64,000 nt of DNA. Source: CATQHS01 sp963422655 (GTDB lineage: Bacteria; Actinomycetota; Acidimicrobiia; Acidimicrobiales; Aldehydirespiratoraceae). Positions 7,892 through 15,339 of the stretch are shown here, one piece after another. Where the stretch lies: assembly GCA_963422655.1 (NCBI GenBank), contig OY730440.1:1984001-2048000 (forward strand), in the 5' to 3' direction. The translations under genes and the position numbers were made by a program. The notes under the pieces were generated by a model. It saw only the letters and a program-made list of their open reading frames with translations. It did not search any database and was not told where the DNA came from. Each line of letters begins with the position of its first letter. Positions within the stretch are counted from its first letter, which is position 1.

Positions 7892-9544
7892 ATGCCGAAG
7901 ATTCTCAAATTTGACGAAGAGGCCCGTCGGGGCTTGGAGGCGGGCGTCAACAAGCTCGCCGATGCTGTGAAGGTGACGTTGGGGCCTCTGGGTCGCAACG
8001 TAGTGCTCGACAAGAAATTCGGAGCGCCCACCATCACCAACGACGGCGTGTCGATAGCCCGCGAAGTCGAGTTGGACGACCAGTTCGAGAACATGGGCGT
8101 GCAGCTCGTGAAAGAGGTCGCCACCAAGACCAACGACATCGCCGGTGACGGCACCACCACTGCCACTGTTCTGGCCCAAGCCCTGGTTCGGGAGGGCCTG
8201 CGAAACGTCGCCGCCGGTGCCAATCCCATGGGCCTCAAGCGGGGCATGGAGAAAGCGGTGGCGGCTGTGGTCGGCTCGTTGGCCGACCAGTCCGTGCCGG
8301 TGTCGACCGACAAGGACAAAGTGCAGTCGGTGGCTGCGATATCGGCTGCTGACGTGTCGGTGGGCGAGACCCTGGCCGAGGCCTTCGACAAGGTGGGCAA
8401 GGACGGTGTGATCACCGTCGAGGAGAGCAACACCTTCGGCATGGACCTCGATTTCGTCGAGGGCATGCAGTTCGACAAGGGCTATCTCTCCCCGTACTTC
8501 GTAACCGATCCCGAACGCCAGGAGGCCGTGCTCGAGGAGCCTTACGTGCTGCTCAACCAGGGCAAGATCAGCAGCGTCGGAGACCTGCTGCCCGTGCTCG
8601 AGAAGGTCATGAAGACGGGCAAGACGCTATTGATCATCGCCGAGGACGTCGAGGGTGAGGCCCTGGCCACCTTGGTGGTCAACAAGATCCGCGGCACCTT
8701 CAACTCCGTTGCAGTGAAGGCCCCGGGCTTCGGTGAGCGCCGCAAGGCCATGCTCGCCGATATGGCCATCCTCACCGGCGGGCAGGTAGTGGCCGAGGAG
8801 GTCGGCCTCAAGCTGGACTCGATCGACCTGTCTCTGCTCGGCTCGGCTCGCAAGATCGTGGTCACCAAAGACGACACCACCATCGTCGAGGGTGCCGGCG
8901 ATTCCAGCGACGTAGAAGGCCGGGTCAACCAGATCAAGGCCGAGATCGACAACACCGACTCGGACTGGGATCGTGAGAAGCTCCAGGAGAGGCTGGCCAA
9001 ACTGGCCGGCGGCGTGGCTGTGGTCCAGGTCGGGGCGGCCACCGAGGTGGAGCTCAAGGAGAAGAAGCACCGCATCGAGGACGCCATTTCCGCTACCCGG
9101 GCCGCCATCGAAGAGGGCATCGTCGCTGGGGGCGGAACGGCCCTGATCCGGGCCCGCACCGCGGTCGATGATGTGGTGGGGTCGCTCAGTGGCGACGAGG
9201 CCACCGGTGCTCGCATCGTCCGTCAATCGTTGGTTGCTCCCACCCGGCTCATCGCGGTGAACGCCGGCCATGAGGGCGCCATCGTCGTGCGCGAAGTGGA
9301 ACAGGCATCGGGCCGCTTCGGTTTCGATGCCGTTCGGGGCGAGATAGTCGATCTCGTGGCGGCCGGTGTGATCGATCCGGTCAAGGTCACTCGGGCCGCC
9401 ATCCAGAACGCGGCGTCGATCGCGGGCCTGATGCTCACCACCGAGGCTTTGGTGGCCGACAAGCCCGAAGAAAAGCCAGCCGTTCCGGCTGGTGCCGGCG
9501 CCGACCCGATGGGCGGCATGGGAGGCATGGGCGGCATGATGTAG
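7892..9544 (+). CDS. groEL: Chaperonin GroEL
   Basis: A 550-residue 60-kDa chaperonin, full length. The ATP-binding GDGTTTATVLAQ lies near residue 86, and the equatorial, intermediate and apical domains are all present. The C-terminus ends in GGMGGMGGMM, the flexible GGM tail inside the folding cavity, which suggests a housekeeping rather than specialised copy. It starts 9 bases after groES and is cotranscribed with it. A second groEL could exist elsewhere in the genome, as in many actinobacteria. Confidence 0.98.
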   Translation: MPKILKFDEEARRGLEAGVNKLADAVKVTLGPLGRNVVLDKKFGAPTITNDGVSIAREVELDDQFENMGVQLVKEVATKTNDIAGDGTTTATVLAQALVREGLRNVAAGANPMGLKRGMEKAVAAVVGSLADQSVPVSTDKDKVQSVAAISAADVSVGETLAEAFDKVGKDGVITVEESNTFGMDLDFVEGMQFDKGYLSPYFVTDPERQEAVLEEPYVLLNQGKISSVGDLLPVLEKVMKTGKTLLIIAEDVEGEALATLVVNKIRGTFNSVAVKAPGFGERRKAMLADMAILTGGQVVAEEVGLKLDSIDLSLLGSARKIVVTKDDTTIVEGAGDSSDVEGRVNQIKAEIDNTDSDWDREKLQERLAKLAGGVAVVQVGAATEVELKEKKHRIEDAISATRAAIEEGIVAGGGTALIRARTAVDDVVGSLSGDEATGARIVRQSLVAPTRLIAVNAGHEGAIVVREVEQASGRFGFDAVRGEIVDLVAAGVIDPVKVTRAAIQNAASIAGLMLTTEALVADKPEEKPAVPAGAGADPMGGMGGMGGMM

Positions 9545-9571
9545 CCCCGGTCGGGCGGTAGCCTCACCGGC

Positions 9572-9721
9572 ATGGATCGTTCGCTTCCCGACCCCGCCAA
9601 ACTGCTCGAGCAGTGGGATGAGTGGGAACGGGGCGATACGACCCCAGGCCGGGTCATGAGCAGCCTCAAAACCGGAGGCCTGCGTGATCTGCTGGTCCAG
9701 CTCGCGCAGGAGCGGTCCTGA
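9572..9721 (+). CDS. Small acidic/charged protein, 49 residues, function unknown
   Basis: An ATG-started ORF directly after groEL. It reads MDRSLPDPAKLLEQWDEW, then an ERGDTTPGRV turn and a second helix-like stretch ending LVQLAQERS. The W-x-x-W and PGRV pattern and clean helix-turn-helix-like composition look like a real gene. I recall similar short proteins in other actinobacteria but cannot name a family. It ends just before the NUDIX gene, so the two may be cotranscribed. Confidence 0.6.
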   Translation: MDRSLPDPAKLLEQWDEWERGDTTPGRVMSSLKTGGLRDLLVQLAQERS

Positions 9722-9786
9722 CCAAACCTCAACTGATCCCCCGGCCCCGCCAGACCCGGGCCGGGGGTCCGCCGCCTTGGACCGGT

Positions 9787-10500
9787 TTGGCCGGTCCAAG
9801 GCGCTATCCCGGGCTGGCTGATGTGATCGAGGCGGTGACAGCCCGAGCCCCGGCCACCCACCTCAGCCCTGCGCACCATCTCGGCCCTGCGCAAATCAGC
9901 CAAATCGGCCCTGAGAAAACTGCGGCCCGGTCTTCGGGACCGGGTTCGCCAGGGGAGTGGAGCCGGTGGCCTCCGGCGGTGGTGTCATCGCCGGTCAGGC
10001 CTTCGGCTGTGCTCATCGCTTTGTATGAGCATGACGGCCGTCCGCACTTGGTGCTCACCCGCCGGGCTCCCCACTTGCGGGACCACGCTCACGAGGTGGC
10101 GTTTCCCGGCGGTCGCCGAGAAGCCTCCGACACCGATCTGTGGGCCACGGCCCGGCGGGAAGCAGCCGAGGAGGTGGGGCTCGACCCCGCCCGGGTGCGG
10201 CTGATCGGAAGTCTCGACAGCTTCGTAACCGTGGGGTCCCGGTCGTTGGTGCATCCCTTTGTCGGCGCGGTCGACGAGATGCCGACGTTGGTCGGTGACC
10301 CGAACGAGGTCGAGTCGATCTTGCCCGTAGGGGTGTGGGAGCTGCTCGATGATCGTGTCTGGCGGGAGGAGATCTGGCGGATAGGGCCCAACGGTGCCGA
10401 GCGGGCCATGACCTTCTTCGAACTCCCCGGCGACACGGTATGGGGGGTAACAGCGGCGATCCTGCGCCAGTTCCTCACGGTGATCACTGGCACTTCGTGA
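9787..10500 (+). CDS. NUDIX hydrolase, CoA pyrophosphatase (NudL/UPF0035) type
   Basis: The UPF0035-type signature LTRRAPHLRDHAHEVAFPGG near residues 90-110 is followed by the Nudix helix ARREAAEEVGL. Such enzymes cut CoA or other nucleoside diphosphate derivatives. The N-terminus is uncertain. TTG 9787 is the first usable start in the frame, but coding-like sequence continues upstream (LIPRPRQTRAGG) with no ATG, GTG or TTG until a stop at 9685, so a non-standard start is possible. About 60 low-complexity, Pro/Ala-rich residues precede the Nudix domain. Confidence 0.85.
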   Translation: MAGPRRYPGLADVIEAVTARAPATHLSPAHHLGPAQISQIGPEKTAARSSGPGSPGEWSRWPPAVVSSPVRPSAVLIALYEHDGRPHLVLTRRAPHLRDHAHEVAFPGGRREASDTDLWATARREAAEEVGLDPARVRLIGSLDSFVTVGSRSLVHPFVGAVDEMPTLVGDPNEVESILPVGVWELLDDRVWREEIWRIGPNGAERAMTFFELPGDTVWGVTAAILRQFLTVITGTS

Positions 10501-10667
10501 GACCACCCCGCGGGGAAACAGGGTAACCTCTGCCCCTCGGCTTCCCAAGTCCATAGTCGGACCGCTGGCGTCGACGGTCGGGTTTGGGCATCGAGCCCAT
10601 GCCCGGTGCCGGTGGCCTGATCGCCTATGGTTGGCTCTTGCTACCGAACCGAGTTCGTCGCCGTGAC

Positions 10668-10686
10668 CCAGCCCTGTGCGGGCTGG
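10668..10686 (+). other. Hairpin in the guaA leader
   Basis: In the 226-base gap between the NUDIX gene and guaA, CCAGCCC and GGGCTGG form a 7-bp stem with a 5-base loop, about 40 bases before the chosen guaA start. It is too far from a T-run to be a normal terminator. No known purine riboswitch consensus is visible. The rest of the gap (10501-10667) shows nothing I can name. Confidence 0.35.
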
Positions 10687-10726
10687 CCAGTTCAGCCGCC
10701 ACTTCAACCGTTGTGAGTCGCTGGCT

Positions 10727-12295
10727 GTGAACCGGCCCGCGGCGGGCTCGGTAAGGGGCGTACTGGTGGTCGATTTCGGCGCCCAGTACGCCCAGCTCAT
10801 CGCTCGGCGGGTCCGGGAGGCCGGGGTCTACAGCGAGATCGTCCCGCCCTCGATCACTGCGGCTGAGATCTCCGCCCGCCGTCCCGCCGGTGTGATCCTC
10901 AGCGGCGGCCCGGCCTCGATACGTGTCACCGACGCCCCTCGAATCGATCCGGCCCTGTTCGGGCTGGGCCTGCCCGTGCTCGGCATCTGTTATGGCGCCC
11001 AGCTCATGGCCGATGAGCTCGGAGGCAGAGTCGGGCGCAATGATCGGGGCGAGTACGGCCGCACCTCGCTCACGGTGCTCTCGGGAGGCGGGGTGCTGCT
11101 CGGGGGTCTGCCCGATGATCACCCGGTGTGGATGAGCCATTTCGACGCCGTCATTGCCGCACCCGAGGGTACGACCGTCACGGCCGCCACTGCCGATGCG
11201 CCGGTGGCCGCCTTCGAGGCCCCCGATCGTGGCCTGTATGCCGTGCAGTTTCATCCCGAGGTGATCCACACCCCTCACGGCCACCAAGTGATCGAGCGGT
11301 TCCTGAACGAAGGCTGCCGGGCCGCACTCACGTGGACGATGCAGTCGATTATCGACACCGCCATCTCTGGTGTCTCCGATCGGGTCGGCGCCGGGCGGGC
11401 CATCTGCGGCCTTTCTGGCGGTGTCGACTCGGCCGTGGCTGCGGTTCTGGTCCATCGAGCCATCGGTAACCGGCTCACCTGCGTTTTCGTCGACACCGGT
11501 CTGATGCGCCGAGGGGAGGGATCGCAGGTCGTCGAGACCTTCCGGCGTCATCTCGGCATCGAGCTGATCCACGTGCAAGCCGCCGATCGGTTCTTCGCCG
11601 CTCTCGAAGGGATCACCGAGCCCGAGCTGAAGCGCAAGGCCATCGGGGAAGTGTTCATCAGGACTTTCGAACAGGCCCGGGGCCGGGCCGCCCGGGATCG
11701 GCTCGGCCCGGCCCGGTTCTTGGTGCAGGGCACGCTCTATCCGGACGTGATCGAGTCGGGGACTGCTCACGCCGCCACCATAAAGAGCCACCACAACGTG
11801 GGCGGGCTGCCCGACGACATGGATTTCGAGCTGGTGGAGCCGCTCCGGCTGCTGTTCAAAGACGAGGTCCGCAGTGTGGGCCATGAGCTGGGCCTGCCCG
11901 ACGAGATCGTTCGGCGCCAGCCCTTCCCGGGCCCGGGGCTGGGGGTGCGCATCATCGGCGAGGTCACCCGGGCCAAGGTGGAGACGCTGCGGCACGCCGA
12001 CGCCGTCGTCACCGAAGAGCTGCGAACCTCCGGGCTCGAACGTGACCTCTGGCAGGCATTCGCAGTGCTCCCCGACATCCGTACGGTGGGGGTGATGGGC
12101 GATGAACGCACCTATGGCTGGCCGGTGGTCATCCGGGCCGTTACCAGTGATGACGCCATGACCGCCGACTGGGCCCGCCTGCCCTACGAAGTACTGGAGG
12201 CCATGAGTAACCGGCTGGTGAACGAGGTCCCCGGGGTCAACCGGGTGGTCTACGACGTCACGTCCAAGCCGCCCGGTACCATTGAGTGGGAGTGA
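10727..12295 (+). CDS. guaA: GMP synthase (glutamine-hydrolysing)
   Basis: About 522 residues from GTG 10727. The open frame extends to 10676, but the usual GuaA N-terminus (VLVVDFGAQYAQLIARR) starts only a few residues after 10727. It converts XMP to GMP with glutamine and ATP. The class I glutaminase has LGICYGAQLMA (Cys nucleophile) and QFHPEV (His). The ATP-pyrophosphatase P-loop is GLSGGVDSAVAA, and the C-terminal dimerisation domain ends NRVVYDVTSKPPGTIEWE. It stands alone behind a long leader and ends the core block before the restriction genes. Confidence 0.97.
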   Translation: MNRPAAGSVRGVLVVDFGAQYAQLIARRVREAGVYSEIVPPSITAAEISARRPAGVILSGGPASIRVTDAPRIDPALFGLGLPVLGICYGAQLMADELGGRVGRNDRGEYGRTSLTVLSGGGVLLGGLPDDHPVWMSHFDAVIAAPEGTTVTAATADAPVAAFEAPDRGLYAVQFHPEVIHTPHGHQVIERFLNEGCRAALTWTMQSIIDTAISGVSDRVGAGRAICGLSGGVDSAVAAVLVHRAIGNRLTCVFVDTGLMRRGEGSQVVETFRRHLGIELIHVQAADRFFAALEGITEPELKRKAIGEVFIRTFEQARGRAARDRLGPARFLVQGTLYPDVIESGTAHAATIKSHHNVGGLPDDMDFELVEPLRLLFKDEVRSVGHELGLPDEIVRRQPFPGPGLGVRIIGEVTRAKVETLRHADAVVTEELRTSGLERDLWQAFAVLPDIRTVGVMGDERTYGWPVVIRAVTSDDAMTADWARLPYEVLEAMSNRLVNEVPGVNRVVYDVTSKPPGTIEWE

Positions 12296-12318
12296 GGCGA
12301 CTCGATGGAGGCAGACCT

Positions 12319-12471
12319 ATGAGCATCGGCAGTACCCGCAGTATTTTGTACAAGGTGGCCCGGATCCTGGGCGACGTGAACGCCGTGAAGAGGGGCACTG
12401 TCGGCAAGCGGGTTGGGCGCCGTCTCGCCGGTCGGGTGACGGGCCGCGGCCTGGGGCGGCTCTTCCGGTAG
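12319..12471 (+). CDS. Small basic protein, 50 residues, function unknown
   Basis: ATG 12319 is preceded by a good ribosome site (GGAGG at 12307-12311). The product starts MSIGSTRSILYKVARILGD, continues with a very basic Gly/Arg-rich stretch (KRVGRRLAGRVTGRGLG) and ends RLFR. Short proteins with the pattern MS.GS..Y..AR.L.....A...G.......R are widespread in bacteria as I recall, and no function is known to me. It lies 24 bases after guaA, on the same strand, and may share its transcript. Confidence 0.6.
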   Translation: MSIGSTRSILYKVARILGDVNAVKRGTVGKRVGRRLAGRVTGRGLGRLFR

Positions 12472-12477
12472 GTCCGG

Positions 12478-15339
12478 TCATCTGCCGGTATTATCGGCCA
12501 GGATCCAGCCAAGATCGTCGGCGGGCGTGTACATCGCACACGACCAAGTCCCGAACTCTCCGTATGAGTTAACCGCCTCCACCCATTGCTCTAGGTACTT
12601 CTCCTTGGATCGATCCAAGTCCAAAGGGTCGCCCTTCACCTCGAGCACCAGCGTGTGGTCGCCGGTGAGGCGCACGAGAAAGTCGGGTATGTAGCGCCGG
12701 GGCACCCCACCATGCACGTATGCCACCTCGAAGCCGAGGTGGTCGTTTTTGGCCCAGGCTTGCACCAGATCGCTGTCGTCGAGCTGGCCGGCCACGTATT
12801 TTTCGAGCCCGGAGTCGTATACGCAGCGGTTGATGTGGCTCTTTTGTGCCGGTCCGTTGGGTTTACCGGTCCACCAGCGCCCCATGTCGGCGGTGGACAG
12901 GATGGGCCGTTCGGTGTCGAACACCGGCTCGATGCTCTCCACGTTGGCCGATCTGATGGCGTCGAGCACGTGGCTGGCGATCCGTTCGGAGTGCTGTTCG
13001 ATCAAAACCTGAGCCGGGGTATTGCCCACCCCTTGCAGCTCCAGCTTGCCGGAGGTGACGAAGGTTTCGAGCAGCCTCATGAGCTGCACACAGATCACGG
13101 CCCGGTTGCCGGTCACCCGACGCCCCAGGTCATCGTGGGTGGCCAGCCGATGATAGAGACCTCCGGCCATCTCGAACAGCAGCGTCTGCAGACGGCGGGG
13201 GCCGGGTTCGATGGTGTGGGTCCGGGTCTCGTCGTGCTGGCCCTGGATGCTCTCGGCCAGGGTGGCCCGGGTGGGCAGCCCTGAGCTGTCCAGGACCAAG
13301 GGCTCGATCCGAGCCAGGTCCAGGCTCAGTCTGGGCGCCAGGGTGCGTTCGATGCGCACCACGTTGGGGAAACTGATCTCGAGGTGGGCCTTGGCCGGGT
13401 CGGGGCGGATCTCGGTCTTGGGTTGGGGCGGCAGCGGACCTTCGTCATCGGGGTCCTGCTGAGGCAGGAAGGCGAAGGGCACCCCGAAGATGTTTACGAA
13501 CTCCGGCCCGAACATACCGGTTTCACCGTCGATCTCATAGGACGTGCGGCGCAGGCCCCGCCCGATCACCTGCTCGCACAGAAGCTGGCTGGTGAAGGCC
13601 CGCAGCCCCATGATGTGGGTGACGGTCTTGGCGTCCCAGCCTTCTGAAAGCATGGCCACCGAGATCACGTGCCGGATGTCCTGCCCGGGCTCGCCCGGTT
13701 TGCCCACGGTGTCGACCTGACGACGCAGCAGCTCGGCTTTCTCGTTCTTGGTCGGTCCTTTCGTCCGGCGGGACCCGGACCCAGCCTCGTCGATGCCGTC
13801 GGCCAAGGCCGCGATCGGCGTCTCGGACTGCTCGGCTTTGGCCAGCACCTTGGAGTCGATGTGCAACGTCAGCTCCGGTTCGCACAGCCCCTCGACCCGT
13901 ATCTTGGCGTTGTCGAAGGCGTGTTTCACCCGGGCTGCGGTCTCGGTGCGGTTGGTGACCGAGATCATCACCGGCCCCACCGGATGGCCAGCCTTCCCCC
14001 AGGCGTCGGCGGTGATCTGCCAGTCGTGGCCCAGCAACCGATAGGCAGCTCGTACCAGGTCGGGCAGGGGCTCGGCCTCGGCTGCCTTGCGGTTGAGGTC
14101 GCCCTTCACGGAGTTGTCGTCGTAGATGTGGTACATGCGCGACTTGTAGGTGTTGGCGTCGGGCATGGCGTCGTCGCGGATCACCACCCGGGGCGTCTTG
14201 ACCAAGCCCGACTCGATGGCGTCGTTGAGCCCGAAGTCGCTCACCACCCACCCGAACGGCCGCTCCGAGCCTTGCTGATTCTTACCTCTGCCGGAAGGCA
14301 CGAACGGGGTGGCGGTGAAGTCGTGGCATCTCAGGATTCCCCGCACCCGGTGGATACGGTCCAAGCCCTCCACCCAGCGGGTGGCTTCTTCGAGCTCGGC
14401 GCGCTCGAACCGGACGGCGGTGGCGTCGGGCGGGACCCGCCAGGCGTGATGGGCTTCGTCGTTTATCACCAACACGTTGCGGGCGCTGGCCATGTCGCCC
14501 AGCACATCCCGGGCGTAGGCTGCGTCGCTGCGTGGCCCCCGCTTGTCCACCCCCTTGCGACGGGCGGTTTGTGCGGCCGTCTCGGATTGCAGGGCGTGCC
14601 AGTTGCGGATCTCCACCCGGCCTTGGCGCAGCTTGTCGCGGTAAACGACCGGGACGATGTCGAACTCGTCGTAGTAGTTCTCGCTGCTGTGTGAATTGAG
14701 AACGTCGAGACGGCTACGCACGGTGAGGCCGGGGGCGACCACCAGCACGTTGCGCGAGTAGCGCTTGTCGTTGGGGTAGGTGACCTTGTTGCAGACGTGC
14801 CAGGCCACGAGCATGGCCATCACCACCGTCTTGCCAGCGCCGGTGGCCATCTTGGAGCAGATGCGGGTGAAGTCGCTGCCGTCGGAGGGGATCTCGACGC
14901 CGACCCGGGCCGCTTCGGGGGCTTCGGTCAGCCAGATCAGGGTCTCGATCGCTTCCATCTGGCAGAAGAAGAACTGGTGCTGCTCGAAACCGGTGCGCTC
15001 GTTCCAGTGCTGCAACAGTCGTTGGGTGACGCCGGTAATGCCCGGATAGCCGGCCTGGCGCCACTGTTTCACCCGGTCCCGGAGCCGGTTGGCCAGCGCC
15101 AGCGGCTCGAAGCTGACGGGCCCAGCCCCGCCCTCGGGCCCCGACCCGGAAATGACATAGCCGGGCGGGCGGCGACCCTCGGCGAGGACGAACCCGGAGG
15201 CATCGCCACGGTTCTGCCAGTGTCGGTCCGGTTCGGTGTAGGGGGAGTTGATGATCAGCTTGTCGATACGGCCCGGCTCGGGCTGCGCAAGTGCGTCCGA
15301 CGCATCCGGGGGCAGTTCCGAGTGGGGTTCGGTGCTCAA
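12478..15339 (-). CDS. Restriction helicase-nuclease subunit (type III Res-like, BPTD_3080-type)
   Basis: A 953-residue SF2 helicase with a C-terminal nuclease. Walker A is MATGAGKT at residues 164-171, the DEAH-box variant INDEAHHAW is near 292-300, and motif VI is QVIGRGLRR near 590. Near the C-terminus PDFLVR followed by LVLEVKG is a PD-(D/E)XK nuclease core. The TTG start overlaps the stop of the methyltransferase gene as TTGA, so the pair is an operon and the two proteins presumably form a restriction-modification system that translocates on DNA. The overall organisation matches what I recall annotated as BPTD_3080-family restriction endonuclease; this name should be checked by search. 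Confidence 0.85.
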   Translation of the reverse strand: MSTEPHSELPPDASDALAQPEPGRIDKLIINSPYTEPDRHWQNRGDASGFVLAEGRRPPGYVISGSGPEGGAGPVSFEPLALANRLRDRVKQWRQAGYPGITGVTQRLLQHWNERTGFEQHQFFFCQMEAIETLIWLTEAPEAARVGVEIPSDGSDFTRICSKMATGAGKTVVMAMLVAWHVCNKVTYPNDKRYSRNVLVVAPGLTVRSRLDVLNSHSSENYYDEFDIVPVVYRDKLRQGRVEIRNWHALQSETAAQTARRKGVDKRGPRSDAAYARDVLGDMASARNVLVINDEAHHAWRVPPDATAVRFERAELEEATRWVEGLDRIHRVRGILRCHDFTATPFVPSGRGKNQQGSERPFGWVVSDFGLNDAIESGLVKTPRVVIRDDAMPDANTYKSRMYHIYDDNSVKGDLNRKAAEAEPLPDLVRAAYRLLGHDWQITADAWGKAGHPVGPVMISVTNRTETAARVKHAFDNAKIRVEGLCEPELTLHIDSKVLAKAEQSETPIAALADGIDEAGSGSRRTKGPTKNEKAELLRRQVDTVGKPGEPGQDIRHVISVAMLSEGWDAKTVTHIMGLRAFTSQLLCEQVIGRGLRRTSYEIDGETGMFGPEFVNIFGVPFAFLPQQDPDDEGPLPPQPKTEIRPDPAKAHLEISFPNVVRIERTLAPRLSLDLARIEPLVLDSSGLPTRATLAESIQGQHDETRTHTIEPGPRRLQTLLFEMAGGLYHRLATHDDLGRRVTGNRAVICVQLMRLLETFVTSGKLELQGVGNTPAQVLIEQHSERIASHVLDAIRSANVESIEPVFDTERPILSTADMGRWWTGKPNGPAQKSHINRCVYDSGLEKYVAGQLDDSDLVQAWAKNDHLGFEVAYVHGGVPRRYIPDFLVRLTGDHTLVLEVKGDPLDLDRSKEKYLEQWVEAVNSYGEFGTWSCAMYTPADDLGWILADNTGR

